Shown here one piece after another: positions 34,845 to 47,541 of a stretch of DNA of 64,000 bases (position 1 is the stretch's first letter; the number at the start of each line of letters is the position of its first letter). The notes beneath the pieces were generated by a model. It worked only from the letters and a program-made list of their open reading frames with translations, searched no databases and had not been told where the DNA came from. Source of the stretch: Thelephora terrestris (lineage: Eukaryota > Basidiomycota > Agaricomycetes > Thelephorales > Thelephoraceae); the NCBI GenBank assembly GCA_015956445.1, contig WIUZ02000011.1, positions 744,001-808,000 on the forward strand, read 5' to 3'. A program made the translations under genes and the position numbers.

Positions 34845-37800
34845 GGTTGGGGAAGTGGAGGTGGTAAAGGATAAGTAAGTAAGTATCGCCTAAAGTTCGG
34901 TTCAGGTTCAGTTCGGTTCCCCCGGCGCCGCCACAATTTTGAGATCGAACCGAGCAATGAGAATGCTGGACGCCCTCTCGGCTCGGATCCCTCTTTGGGG
35001 TAAACAGACTCCGGTCTCCGCTGTTCCACCGAGGCATCTCACTTGCCAAAAACGGCACGTGTCTAGTGTATTTCCAAGTGGCATTGGCAAGAGATAGGCG
35101 CCTAGGTGAGTCAAGCCAGAAACGATGTCCGAATTCGCGAACTGTATCTCACAACTCACAAGTTCCTCCGCCGCTCTCCACGCACAGGCGGCTGAGAGTT
35201 TTCCACAATTCGTCAGCTGAAACTTCTCGAGGGGACGACGATCAGGTAGAGAATGAGGTGCTCGGACTCGCTGCCAGCGCTGGACATCTCACCGACCGCG
35301 AGGGAAACATTCCAACGGCCCAGAGTTTGGGACACCGCTCCGCACATTGACGTGAGGGTGATACGACTGCGCTGTCGAAATTTTCGGCGAGACTGTAGCG
35401 GATTCACGATATGGGGATCCTGCTGCTGAGGCGCAGATATTCTGCGGTGTCACCAGATGCTCCAGGGGGGCGAAATATACGTAGGTCAGCAGTGTGCCAG
35501 CGATAAATATACACACATTTCATGATCTCACTTGTCGGTCTTTTAAACCGCAACGCACCCCATCTTTAGCTCCACCGTCTCCACTCGCTATTTGTGACTG
35601 GAAATTGACACTGGCAGTGATCAGGATTCTCTTTCTGATCCGCGACAGGCGGACTCCACTCTACTCCACCGTCCACGCCTTCGGGGGAGCAAAAAAGCTT
35701 TCGGGGGTGTTTATAGTGTTTGAGGCTTGACACCTCTCGCGGGGGAGCATATTGAAACCCTTCGACCCTATCGAGGCCAATGATTACGCCTGCAGCCTTG
35801 ACGAGGCCACGCCACGCGCATCTGACAGAACACCCGTGTCCAATTGCGCACGACTGGAGATGAACGGGTTCTCTAATCGTCCACGAACGTTTTCTCATTC
35901 TCATCGTGGACTAAAATTTAAAAGGGCTAGAAGATCGTGGAGAGGCACCTTGGGTGGAGCATGTCCGGCTACATAAAGCGTTCTTCCTCATCTGATGGGC
36001 CTCTCATGGCTCCATGCTGTTCCACGGCTTTCGTAAGGGTACAGTCAGCGTGATTCTTCATGCAAATACACCATCGGTGCTTTACCACGGCCCGCGACAT
36101 TCACGGTGGGGCTCCGAGCAAGGGTCCTGATGTCCCAGCAGATATACCAGGCGATGAAAGGAATAGCAGAACGGCGGTTGGTTGGAAAACTGTCCGCTCA
36201 TTCCCGTGATCCCGGGGTCTGCAGCGCCTGTCGTGTTGCTTGTACGCTCTATAGTCATCAGCGCATGGACACCGCACGCACCTGCCAGACCCCTGGCCCT
36301 CACTGTGATACATCGGCGGATCACGATGATCGTTGGGTTTAGAATGGAGGCGACCACGACGTCGATCGTTTGCACCCGAGCTGTCCCCTTGCTGTCACCG
36401 CGTATTCACCGAATGTCATCAGGAGTCACGTCCTTTGCCAAACGATTGGATCGGCGGCGGACCGGGGGGGGAGGAAGACATTTTTTACTCTGAGAAAGAT
36501 TGCGATCAATCTAGTCGAAGAGACCGATCCCTCCTCACCACCTTCGCTAGTTCGCGGTACATACCCTCATACGATCACCCGACCGGTGAGGTATATTGGT
36601 ATTGCTGCGCAACGGAAATTGGTGAAGCCCCACGTATCACTAAAAGTATACTTGTAAACCAACAAAATTGATCGGGCCACACCACAGGTGCGCATTGCAC
36701 TCTCACCATTACGTGCATGCACAAATAGCTCATTGCATAAGGGCCTCAGGAGGGCGGTCGGAGCTCAAATCCGAGACGTATTGCGACCGCTTCCCACCTC
36801 CAGAGCTTCCCCCCTTTTTCCCGAGTAATGAACGGGTGATTCGGTGCGACCCCTGCAAGATGGCAGGGAACCATGCCCCAACTTACTTAAGTGACAACAC
36901 AATTGAAAGCCGGCGCATCCTTCCGAACTATTGATATTGTCAGCGTCCACGGGACTGAAACTGGTGAGCCCTTTTCTGCGCCATAACCACGCCAGGTGGG
37001 GAGGTAATCCACGGGAATGATTACTCAGCTTGTGGCTAGGAGAATACGTCCTCCCTTGAAGGCCCCATCGCGCGCCTCGCGTTGATAACAGTCCAGCCAC
37101 CCTGAAAGTCCGATCAGACGTAGCACAAATCAATTCAACGTTGTGACCACTTGGAATGATCGTTCAAAGACGAAAGTTCGGGCCCCAGGGGCTAGCGAGA
37201 GTGCAATCCAGGAACCTGGACCTTCCTGCGTCAACCGTACAGGGATGTTTTGCCGGGCTATTTCGAGTTGGAACCTCCCCAATCACTCACCTTATCAGCA
37301 AACTCGCTGTGTAGGTAGGGGAGCTCGAGTAGGACCCCGAATATTTAACCAGTCAGCGGGGGGGAAAGTTGCCCAAGGACTATCCAACAAACCCCGAGAA
37401 ATTTGGCATTTGACAACAGATACCGAGAAATTGACCGGGTCCTGTTCGAACTGAAGAATCCGACAGGTTCTGTTCGGCCGGAGCGGGCTAATACATAACA
37501 TCACGGCGACTCCCAGTGGGCGCGAGAACCGGACTTTCGACGTTGCGAGTAGAGTCCGGGCGGTCGTGATGGTGAGTGGCGAGATCCGGATCACCGACGG
37601 AGGGTCCCTGAGACCCCCGGGTCAGGCGGTCAATCGAACGCAGGACAGAGGAGGTATCCTGCAAAAAACGTCGACCGTAGAAGCTTCCCTGCCAGTGAAG
37701 AAAGGCGATTATGAAGCACGTGGCTTACAGCTGCTGTTTGAACTTACCTCCCCTCGATAGCGTCGGGCCCGGCACCGGCCGATTTGTGCATCGACCTTCT

Positions 37801-39824
37801 GCAAGTGAACAATTTATCTAGTTCGTTCAATCTTCAGTCTAGGATTGAGCTGCGCCCAGGGATGTCTTCCAGGTGCTGTGCCCCAGGCTGGGCCCCATTA
37901 CCATCAATTGGTAGACAAAGATTACGGCTCTACCGCTCCAAATCGCCGGTTTTGGGTTACGGAAAGGACCACGACCTATCAGGCAATTCGTGGGGCCCCA
38001 CTGCTAGGAAAAGATTGAGGGTCATAACAAAGAAGGACCGCCGGCCAGCTCTTTGGTGAATCCGTGTGAGACAGAACGCTCCATGGCATGGTCTTCTGGC
38101 CAACGCTACACTGGGTTGGGACCAAGCTTGAATCTGCGCCAGTGACCAAGAGAAAGCGGGAGGCCATTTCTAGCTCCCCGCTCGTACCAAGATATCTTAC
38201 CTATCGGCTGCTCCGTACCTTAAATTGCAAAGAATGAAGCAAGACGAAGGGGCCAGAGTGGAGTCCCTCCCATCGCATGGTCTTCCGACCAACGCTGCAC
38301 TTGGTCAGGACCGAGCGCAAATCTGAATTCTAGCTCCCCCGTTTACATCGACATATACATCTCACCTGTCCGCTCTTCCGCACTTTCGGCCGTAGAGAAT
38401 GGAGAAAGACGATACTCCGCAGTAGCGGTTCAAACGTTCACTGGCAAACCAATCGCCCAATGGGTCAAAAGAAAAGAGAAAAAAGTTCCCACGCGTTCGT
38501 TTTCGGTCGCCAGAAGTAGACATTCACAACAAAACATAAAAATTACAAGGGAGTAGGGAACAGATCGAGGCAATCGATGAGCGAGATAAGGATTGTTACA
38601 GATCTGGACCATTCTTCAGGGGGCCCGCGCGCGTCGATCTGATCCCTACTATTACTGCGCATTCTCAAATCCCGGCCTGTCACGAAACACTGTGAACACT
38701 TGGTGAGTTGGTGGGCACATAACCCAAAACCCGTGATCATTGAGCTTGTACAAAAACAAACACAAAACCCTCAGGAGATTTACCCGGATCTCGACAACTA
38801 ACAGATAACGTTTACTCGTCAACGCCACCGGCGGAGTTGAGTGGTGGGTCCGAGCTCGGCATCGTGACAACCTGACGATGAACCCACAGAACGGGCGCCC
38901 TTGCGACCGCCGATCGACAGGACATACTCACGTCAGAATCACCCCCATTCATCCAGAGTCAAGTGCTCCAGATCGCGCTCGTCCGGAGGAGGGTACTTCC
39001 CGGTAACCCCAGAACCACCTGATCAGCTCAACGCGGCTCGACAACCTCCCATTGGAAGTTCACGTAAGGTTTCCTCCGCTTTGTGCACATGAGAATGGAA
39101 ATCCAAATCCGGTGTGCGAAACCGCGGCGCCGAGTGCGCACAGAGCAACCTTTCCCAGGGGACTGAGAGCAGGCTGTAGTATCTAACCGAAGACCCCCCT
39201 GTCTCTTCTTCCATTCCATCGAAATCACCAGTCCGATCGGAGGCTACAGCAGCGGCCGCCGACGCAGCAAAGCAACCGGAGCTCGAACGAGTAATATATA
39301 GTATTTCCTCATTCACCGCGATGCTAGCCCAATCTGACGGTGGGGTTTCTTCAAGATTTCCACGCGCCTTTGATCTCGAACGGGCGGGTGGCGGCAGAAA
39401 TAACGTGAGGGCACAGGCGAGGTACACCTCTCGTGCCCAGGAGACGAATGGGGATAAGGAGAGTCACTGTCCATCGTCGATCAGGGCACTTGCATGTGCC
39501 AAGTGTGCTCACTGAAATTGAAACCAGGTACAACATGCCCACGCCAACCTCACGGCGCATCGAGGCCAGCCCGACGAGGAGTCTCAAGGATCGACGACAT
39601 TCACCTTCCCACAACTGTAGGAGATGCCTTATTGCGTGGGAACGTCTGGATCTCTAATTCGCACATACATATGTTAACAATGCAAGGATGGATTACTATC
39701 GTGAGAAGGGTTGGATATGATGAGAAACCGATATCGGCCGAGTTGAGAGAAAGAGGCAAGAGAGATAGTGGGAAATACCAGAAGGGATGATATGCATAAA
39801 GGGAACCCAAGGAAAGGACACCAG
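34845..39824. other. 5 kb gene-poor region
   Basis: I find no conserved protein, RNA gene or transposon core here. Short frames occur on both strands (for example 36082-36375 and 39023-39427, minus), but none carries a family motif or a plausible exon chain. A diverged tandem duplication lies at 38077-38415. It may hold lineage-specific genes I cannot recognise, decayed mobile DNA or non-coding transcripts. Confidence 0.4.
38077..38415. repeat. Diverged tandem repeat, two units of about 185 bases
   Basis: The blocks starting at about 38088 (CATGGCATGGTCTTCTGGCC) and about 38271 (CATCGCATGGTCTTCCGACC) align over the next 50 bases. They align again at TCTAGCTCCCC (38170 and 38330), with further matches near the ends (AATGAAGCAAGACGA against AATGGAGAAAGACGA). 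The units are imperfect, with one internal length change. Confidence 0.65.
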
Positions 39825-42234
39825 TTAACAAACGATGCAGCCATTCGTAAACCACCTAAAGGGCACCCATCGAGCGTTAGCCATCAGCATCAGACTCATT
39901 GGGTTCGATCCGGGCCCACATGGGAGCATAAGAGGAAGGAGACTCACCAATTGCTATTCAGCTGATCGATCCAGTGCGCGACCAGTTTCAGCCTCAATCT
40001 GGCACTTCTGATCGGCAGCAACTTGGCTTTTTCGTATTCGTCAATCGGGAGAACCTGACGGGAGAGAGAGATAAATCTCCGCCTCGGACCTTGACTGAAA
40101 ACTTACGAGTGCAACCCAAAAACTGAAATTGGTTGCATCCGTCGGCATGTTTCCGTAAGAGTCGTTCAGCTTCTGGACGATCCACGGGGCTGCACCATCC
40201 CTGAGCTGTTCGACAAATGTCCGGCACTTGTTCATCAACGCTTCGTTACTTGTGGCCAAGAGCCGACGTTCTGTACGTGGGCTAAAAACCCGTGGCGCAT
40301 TCTGTGCATCTGCTGGCGGAGGGGTTCGCGGTGGAGATTGGACTCGAGAAATAGCTGGCGCTTTTGGATTCTCAGCTTCCAGCGCAGCCTTCTCTTCTAG
40401 TGCGAGGTCCAGGGTATCTTCGAGTTCTTCAGGGTAATCTTCGATGCTGCATCTAGCGTGTAAGCCGAATAAAAAAAGAACCAGTGCAACAGAAGGACCC
40501 ACTACTCGATTCGTCCAACCATATAGCCATCGAGCGTGCCCCTCTCCAGGATTCTAAACCGGGATACACCCCGAGTGTGCACCAGGCTTCGACCGTCAGG
40601 CAACATCTTTACAGCCCGAATCTCGAGCATGGTCCCAAAATCCATGGTCGCGCCCGAGGCTGATTTCGGTGGCATGATCATTCCGAATCGCTGTGTCGGC
40701 GACTCCAAACACCGCCTCAGCATTAATCGGTACCTAATTATTAGTCACCAATTAGCTCAGAGCGCCCACCAGATTCAAAACAGCTCCATTACCTTGGTTC
40801 ATAAAAGTGCAGGTTCGTAGGCACACCCGGAAAAGAGAGTTGGCAGACAAACAGGGGGGTATTCAACCTCGCATTCCGTTCCTCCTCCTCGATGCGCTCT
40901 TTGCGTTCGGCGCACAGCTCAGGAAAAGCTTCAGATTCTGGCAAAATGTATGAGAACCGAAAGAGGCAAATGGAGGAGGGTACCGTACCTATTGCGAGAA
41001 CGACCTTATTTCGGGGAATGTCGTATAGGTATACATAGTCGGGGAGATCCGCCCTACAGACGGGACAGTGACTTCTGTGGTCTAGAGACCTCTGAAGGCA
41101 CTTTACGCAAAAAGTCTTTCAAACGGTACGGTCAGACGAATCGGTTCAAATGGGCCCAAAAATGGGTGTGAAATGAAAACATCCGGGTGTGTGAAGAAAT
41201 GCGCAGTCGATCGGTGCCATACCGTAAACATCAGGTAAAGCGACCGGGGGAGAAAGAAAGTGACAAATCTGCAAGGGTTCGAGACTCACATGCTGGCAGG
41301 GCGTGGTCACGGGCTGATAATAGATCGCGAAACATATTTCGCAACTTAGCTCCGTCAGCAGTTCCTTGTTAACGTCGCCTGTTGTTCGCGAGTCGTCCCA
41401 AGTCCGCGGCGATTCGGGGTCCGGTCGGTTCGGCTGAGGCCGACTCACGTTGGGGTGATTTGAATAATCGGAGTTGCCGATTTCCGCGACCGGTTCGATT
41501 ACACGCGATTGAGTTTGTTGATCGGTGACCAAAACACGGGAATCACACCTCAGGCGCTTTTTGGGAGGCTCGGGGCTCGAATCGCTGTCAGAAATCTCTC
41601 CGTCGGCGGTGTGCCCGGAAGAAGAAGAGGAGGGGAGCGCGTTTTCGGCCGAATCGGAGGAAACCATCCTCAGCGGTTGTTGGCTCGATTCCGAGCGATT
41701 CGGGACGGTGAAACGAGAGGTCGGCTCAGGGGCCCGTCGCCGCCTGTGGCCGGACGACCTGCTCGTACCCCTCCCAACACGGAATTCGGCGTCCTCATCA
41801 GAAGAGGCATTCGGGAAGCGGGCGTACCGGTTGTCTTCATCAGAGTGGTCGAAATCCTCAAGGTCCGAGGATGGGGGAGGTGGTGGAGAATGGCGGGAGA
41901 CGACCTCGATTAGTTTGCTGACCGTAACGTCGATTCTTTGCTCGATAGACGTCGTCGAAGGTTGTTGAGAGGATGGCGCGGGAGATGCTGCGGAAAGATA
42001 GATGACCCTGGAAGAGCTGGGGATGTTTGGGCGAGCGGTGTTTAGATTTGGTGTGGATGTACAGGTGGGCAGCGGACAGCGTTGGGTGGGGTCGAGCGAT
42101 TCGAGGTGGGAGGAGCAGACGGTGTGCCCGCAATGGAGGGTGAACGGGCTACGGAGGAGTGGGAGGGGAGAGCTTCCCCTCCGAAGGGCGCAGAGGGGAC
42201 AAGAGAGAAGTGGGAGGAGACGTCTCAGCGGCAT
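39825..42234 (-). CDS. LON-domain and RING-finger protein (LONRF type)
   Basis: Likely E3 ubiquitin ligase with a LON substrate-binding domain. Starts MPLRRLLPLLSCPLCALRRG. A first RING-like set (LHCGHTVCSSHLES, then RCPLPTC) is followed by a long Ser/Asp-rich linker. The second RING is CEICFAIYYQPVTTPCQH, then a Cys-rich exon near 41060 with HCPVCRADLPDYVYLYD. The LON domain runs from about 40950: ARLNTPLFVCQLSFPGVP, LHFYEPRYRLMLRRCLES, RFGMIMPP and VHTRGVSRFRILERGTLDGY. The C-terminus splices over the intron at about 39845-39934 to give LNSNWWFTNGCIVC and a stop at 39825-39827. Without that splice, a stop would fall at 39944 and the conserved WWF end would be lost. Confidence 0.88.
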
Positions 42235-42475
42235 GGACGATGGATGTTAGGAAAGAGATGCATCGTAAGCTGGGGATAATAAAATGGAATCTGACGGTCA
42301 ACGATGAAGGGCGTAGCTGATGCCTGACATCGATCGCTCTTGTCGATCTATTCCTCTGCGATCGTCATCAGTCCACCACCGAAAAGTGAACAAGTTCGTT
42401 TTCATAAGATATTGTAACACCCAGCCGGGAAATCGTTCAAACTACTGCTAATCATACAATCCTTTACGTATTCAT

Positions 42476-44476
42476 TTACAATGCGCTTATGTTCGTCGTA
42501 GGCCATGCGCTGAAAAACGGGCGGTCAATTCAACCCCCGGCCCGTCAAGAGAAAGCAAAAACACTCACTACGATTCCTCCGATCGCCGAAACCCATACTT
42601 TGCAACGAACGAGGTTAATTCTGCTGGTCCACGAGACCCGTACGGGTACTCCACCGGCCTTGGTCGAGGCCCGCTGCGCCCCTCAATCCAATGCAGAATC
42701 GGAGTAAAGATCTGTCATATCGCATCAGCGACACCCTCGTACATACGAAATAGTCGCATCACCTTCCAAGCAACATCCAATTCGTCATCGCGCACAAAGT
42801 TGGAGTGGTCCCCTTTTAAAGCGTCCAGGATCAACGCCTCATAAGCTTCAGGAATGTGAACCTCCCCGAATCGACGCTTGTAAGTCAGATCCATGTCCAC
42901 GGGAACCGCTCGAGTGTACAACCCCGGGGTTTTCGCGTTCAATTTCAGATACACTGCCTCCGATGGTTGGATTCGAATCACGAGCTCGTTTCGAGAAATG
43001 TCTTTGAAGATTCCCGATGTGACATCCTTGAACTGGATCCGGATCTCGACCTTGGCCTCATTCAACGCTGCAAGTGAATGTCAGATAAAGGAAGATGTGC
43101 CACTACCCCGTCGTCTGCTTGCCTTTTCCGGCCTTCAGAATGAAAGGGACGCCCTCCCAGCGGGGATTGTTAATCCACAATGTCGTAGCGGCGAACGTCG
43201 GGCAAACCGAATCACGGGGTACGGTTTCATCGTCCAGGTATCCGGGCTTCCCATCCGCCCCGACATATTGTCCCAGCAGGGTATCAGACCTTTCAACTGG
43301 GGGGATAGCGCGAAGAACTTTGACCTATTGACGACGGTTTCAATACAACTGCTCTTTAATCGTTCGACACTGACTAGCAGAACGTCCGCTCGTTACCTTT
43401 TCATCTCGAATGTCCTCCGCCGAGAAGGACACAGGGCGCTCCATGGTCAAAACGGACAACACTTGCAACAGATCTAAGCGCGAGATCGCATTTAAGTGCT
43501 TTCTGTCCACCGCACGATCCGCGAAACCAAAGTTGCAAGAAACTCACGGTTTTGCAGGATGTCTCTGATGATACCGAACTCGTCAAAGTAGCCACCTCTA
43601 CCCTCAGTCCCGAAAGGCTCCTTGAACGTGATTTGGACGTTGCTAATGTGGTTCTTGTCCCAAGCGGCGCCCATCGAGACGTTGGCGAAACGCAAGACGA
43701 GCATGTTCTTCACCATCTCTTTTCCCAGATAATGGTCAATCCTGAACGTTTCGTCCTCCGTCCAGTTCTGTTTGACGGCCCCGATGAGCTGCCGGCAGGA
43801 CTCGAGGTCTTTGCCAAATGGCTTTTCTATAATGATCCTGTTGACGCCACCTCTGAGGACATAACAGTTCCTCTTGAGGTGCTCGGTGACCGGGATGAAG
43901 ACAGACGGAGGGAGAGCGAGATAGAAGATACGATTCCGCTCCTTGGTCTGATATTTGCGTTCGATCTCATCAAGATGACCGTTGAGCCCCTCGAACGCCT
44001 CGTCCGTATCGTAGGCGCCGGAGACGTAGGTAGATATGGCTTTGAACTCCTCGATCTTCTGCTTCACCTCTGGCTTGTCGTCGGGGTTTTTAATGTAAGA
44101 CGTTATCCGCTTGTGATACTCCTCAGGGTCCATCTTTGTCCTAGCATAGCCGACGATTTTTATATCCCGAGGGAGAAGACGTTGGCTGTAGAGTCCAAAT
44201 AGGGCAGGGTACGTCTAACGTCATAGAGGGGAAGTAAGATCAGCCCCTCTTTTGAAGCCAACCGAGCAGACGCAGAGGTGACCCAACATACCTTCTTCTT
44301 TGCGAGATCTCCCGAAGCCCCAAGAACTGGATTTTGCAAAGGTTAGGGGCCGAACGAGAGCCAGAGAAAAACGATAACGCACCGATGATTATCGTGTTCT
44401 CTTTTAATTCGTCATGCGTGGTTTCCATTGACGGGATCGTGCCCGACATGGAGCGCGGTCTTGTAACGCCCGACAT
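42476..44476 (-). CDS. ZWF1: Glucose-6-phosphate 1-dehydrogenase
   Basis: First enzyme of the oxidative pentose phosphate pathway, making NADPH. Starts near [20 protein letters not shown] (44476; an in-frame Met at 44446 is possible). Small exons give the NADP-binding [10 protein letters not shown] and [17 protein letters not shown]. The main exon gives [31 protein letters not shown], the substrate-binding [20 protein letters not shown] with the active-site His region, and [16 protein letters not shown]. Later exons give [17 protein letters not shown] and [20 protein letters not shown]. The final exon joins [13 protein letters not shown] to [11 protein letters not shown]; this splice restores the family's usual C-terminus and puts the stop at 42476-42478. 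Confidence 0.96.
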
Positions 44477-44815
44477 CGTATTGCAGGGGAATGGGGGCGA
44501 TAAAGAAAGGTGGTGGTCAAGTGCAAGGGGGCGGAATGTTGATGACAGCCCTTAAGACTGATTACTGAACGTAAAGCGTGATCTGCTCCGTAATCTATGA
44601 TGATCTCACATCATCCGGCAAACACCGGTCAGTCTCTAGTCCCTCTTAACCGACCGTTTCTTGTCGCGCTCCCTGCGGGAACGGACGGCGTTCCCACACC
44701 CCCCAGGATCACCCGTAACACCAAGGGAATAGAGCGAGACGTGCTCAGTCCCGCTATCCCGTTATCTACCGCACAGACCTGGTTGGAAGAAAGTTCTCAT
44801 AAGAACATCGTCATT

Positions 44816-45931
44816 ATGCTGGACCACGACCAAGACGGCCCAGACACCGTCGTTCAACACCTGCACGGGCTAACAGACCCTTCGACGATAACAAACTACG
44901 ACCCACAGGTCATCCAAACTCGTGCCATGGCCCTCTTCGGCCAACTTAAAGCTCACAACCGCGCCGCAAACGCCCAAACGCGCTCTCATAAGCAGGCGAC
45001 AGCAGACGCGCGCACGCAGATGGATCAGGCCCATTTGGTCCTCCAGAATTTGCTGTACGAAAAACGTCATCTGGAACGCGAGATCGAGAAATGTCGTCAA
45101 TTCGCGTATGTTTCTCCCGTTCATTCCGCCCATTGTTTTCGTTTTTTGTTTTTGTTTCTTCTTGTGGACGCCAAGGTTTCAAGCTGGATGGGTCACGAGC
45201 GTTCGGCCTCGATCTGGTGCTCCAGACTTGAGGCTTTTCCTTGCCATTGTCTAAATTGGTCTTTGAATCCCGTTTCCTCTGCTTGAAGGGAAGACCTTTG
45301 TCGTCGATGACACTGCGTCGCTTGTCACAATCTACCGACCATCGGTGACCTTGGTGGCCGCCTGCTTTTTATTTTTTTGGGTTGGGTCCTGGACCTCGTC
45401 TCCCAGCCTTTCATTTCTCGCTCTTTTTTCCAAGTTGAATCCCGCCAGAATTGATGATTGCGAATCCAGATAGATCGATGCACCAAGACATCCCACTGTA
45501 CTCGATGGAACTCTTCACGATCCTCGCTCCAGACGAGTCTAAAACTGAAGAGATCCTCAACGACCCTCACCAATTAATAATCAACAGACTGAACTTCGAA
45601 CTCTCCGAACGCCAGAGGTAACCGTTGCATTCACCCTTTTCCTTTCTCTGAATTTATTCTCACACCCGTATACCTAGACTTGACAGACGGAAAAAGGAAC
45701 TTCAACAGCAGAAGGATGTTCTTATCAAAGAGACCAAGGATAAGGTTGCCGCAATTGATAACGTCAGACAGCAGTTAGATATCTTCTTGAAAGTGAGTGC
45801 GAACGCGTCCGCAGCTTTCGTGTGTGCATATGAACCACTCGCAGGCCGCAACCGAAGCCCAAAAGAAGGTTGACGACCTGATCCAACCCCTTCAACCCAG
45901 CGGCAGTTCTACGCAAGGTTCACAGGCCTAA
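44816..45931 (+). CDS. THO complex subunit 5-like protein
   Basis: Coiled-coil subunit of the THO complex for co-transcriptional mRNP assembly and export. The start at 44816 (MLDHDQDGPDTVVQHLHGLT) matches the usual family N-terminus, though the frame is open back to 44597. Core: TNYDPQVIQTRAMALFGQLK, then LLYEKRHLEREIEKCRQFAS and MHQDIPLYSMELFTILAPDE, HQLIINRLNFELSERQRLDR and a Lys/Gln-rich coiled coil. It ends QPSGSSTQGSQA. It is about 210 residues, much shorter than animal THOC5, which has a large C-terminal half; the short form seems usual in fungi. The intron 45106-45473 is 368 bases, far longer than its neighbours. Confidence 0.82.
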
Positions 45932-46554
45932 CCTGCACCTTCTCATCTTTTGCGCACCAATAGCACCCTAATAGTTCACGCGAGCTCTGTTATGATACGA
46001 TCATGTGTATAAGATAGTTAATTTCCGTGTCCGTACATTTCATTTCATTCGTTTAGTAGTATGTCAATAGGAGTAACAAACGTGATTCCGAAGGTAGACT
46101 AAGAAAAGCGAGGAGAACTATTGGTGGGCGGCAAGATAACCGAAGGGGGGGGGAGCCGCAGCGGTATATACGTCAAGTAATGTAGACCGGACTGGGAGTT
46201 TGAATATGAAGAGTGAGTAGAAAGGAAGAAGCACGATTGTAAAGGGGAGAGGGAGATGTATATATGCAGGATGGCGATAGATGAGAAAAAACGGTGTTGG
46301 AGTCGAGATTACGGATAGGAAGGGAGGATGGCTAAGTGAAAACGGGAGGGATCGTAGTAACACAACAGGCAGTAAAGCTGGCTTAAACGGGATGGTATTG
46401 GGACAAGAAGGGGGATAAGGATACGGGTCAGGTCGATGGCTGTGTAGGAGTGGCAAGGAAAACAATTGGGAAAAAAGCGTGATAGCTGGAGTGAGGAGAA
46501 ACATCCAGGATTCAGCGAATGATGAGATGAGAGACGAGGGATGATGGTGGGTGG
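45932..46554. other. 3' flanks of convergent genes
   Basis: About 620 bases between THOC5-like and UBC8 stops. A purine-rich plus strand gives a long hydrophobic-looking minus frame at 46118-46558, which I regard as a compositional artefact. Confidence 0.45.
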
Positions 46555-47541
46555 TCAATCCCCTTCGCTGATGCTTCCAACATCGCTCATTTCCTCATCT
46601 TGATCTTCCTCCTCGTCTCCTGTCTTGCCCGCAGCAGCGTCTGCTGCCTCCTTGGTCGCAAATCTCTGCACGTATTCTAAAATATTCGGCATTGAAAGAC
46701 GTCTCGCGCGTACAAATAACTTCTGCTCACCCTTCACTTTAGCGTCGTACTCAGCGGGGTGTCTCATCAGAAGGGCTGCGGCTTCGCCATTCAACGGGTC
46801 ATTTGGGTTGGGGTAACGAAGTAGTTGGGGCAGGAACACTTCGAAGATGTTCATCATATCTACACAGATCAACGTAATTCAGCACGGGGTCAATAGATAG
46901 CACGAGCAAGTATGAACGTGAGAGCCTCTCTTACCAAACATCGGAGACCAAGTCTGATTGATAACATCCAAACAGACAGACCCGCTCCTACGGATCCCAT
47001 GAACGTTCAACGTTCAGCCGCAAACGGTGGCGTAGCGCCGACACTAGTACTCACAGTTCATCGATATTCGGATGAAAGATCTTGTTCATAAACCCAATAC
47101 TGGGAGACTTGAACGGGTACTGATCCGGAAGCTCGACGTGGATCTTCCACACGCCACCGGCGAACGGAGCTAGACGGGGCCAAGCGAACACACCACCCGC
47201 AAACTCGATTAGTACGTCCGTTGCAATTACCCAGCGAGCCGAAGGGGACGGATCGAAACGGGTAAGCGGAAAGGGTCAACGTACTCTCTTTGGGACCATA
47301 GAATCGAACGAAGAACTCTTGCATGTTACCGTTTACGAGGTTGACCTCGTAGTCGGACATCAACCTAGTGCGAGACTAAGGTCACATTGGCTACCAAAGA
47401 GAGGTAGAGGTTTCCCTTGTCGGGCACGTACAACTTCATGACATCGGTCTCAATCCGACGCTTTCCTGGGTTACTGTGCAAGGATCGCATTTGCAGTCAA
47501 TACTTTGCGTCTAGATCCCGCAGAGAGGGTATACTCATCAT
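46555..47541 (-). CDS. UBC8: Ubiquitin-conjugating enzyme E2, UBC8/UBE2H type
   Basis: E2 enzyme; yeast Ubc8 works with the GID/CTLH ligase in glucose-induced degradation of gluconeogenic enzymes. The likely first coding exon is only 7 bases (47535-47541), followed by a 69-base intron and [11 protein letters not shown]. Then [27 protein letters not shown], a beta-meander exon with [20 protein letters not shown] and NKIFHPNID, and an exon near 46960 with the catalytic Cys ([17 protein letters not shown]). The E2 core ends with [20 protein letters not shown]-type sequence, here read as [20 protein letters not shown]. The C-terminal tail is acidic ([19 protein letters not shown]), typical of this E2 class. 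An insert ([16 protein letters not shown]) near 46700 may be an unspliced intron. Confidence 0.9.

Noticed and set aside
36082-36375. Hydrophobic-looking minus-strand frame (IDVVVASILNPTIIVIRR)
   Set aside because: Only one helix-like segment is seen, with no splice chain to further helices.
39023-39427. 134-codon minus-strand frame
   Set aside because: No domain, Ala/Ser/Arg-rich composition and no neighbouring exons fit it. It could be real, but I cannot support it.
39890-39930. tRNA-like T-loop sequence (GGTTCGATCC)
   Set aside because: It lies inside the last LONRF intron, the arms do not pair and no cloverleaf can be drawn. Similar hits near 7635, 34345 and 52226 also fail.
39944-39950. 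Stop codon at 39944 as the end of the LON-RING gene
   Set aside because: The TGA overlaps a consensus donor (GTGAGT); splicing adds the conserved WWFTNGC end, so the stop is intronic.
42568-42570. TAG at 42568 as the end of glucose-6-phosphate dehydrogenase
   Set aside because: It overlaps a GTGAGT donor, and splicing yields the family C-terminus [11 protein letters not shown].
46118-46558. 146-codon hydrophobic minus-strand frame after UBC8
   Set aside because: It translates a purine-rich tract and has no start context, splice sites or domain. It is probably the 3' flank of UBC8.
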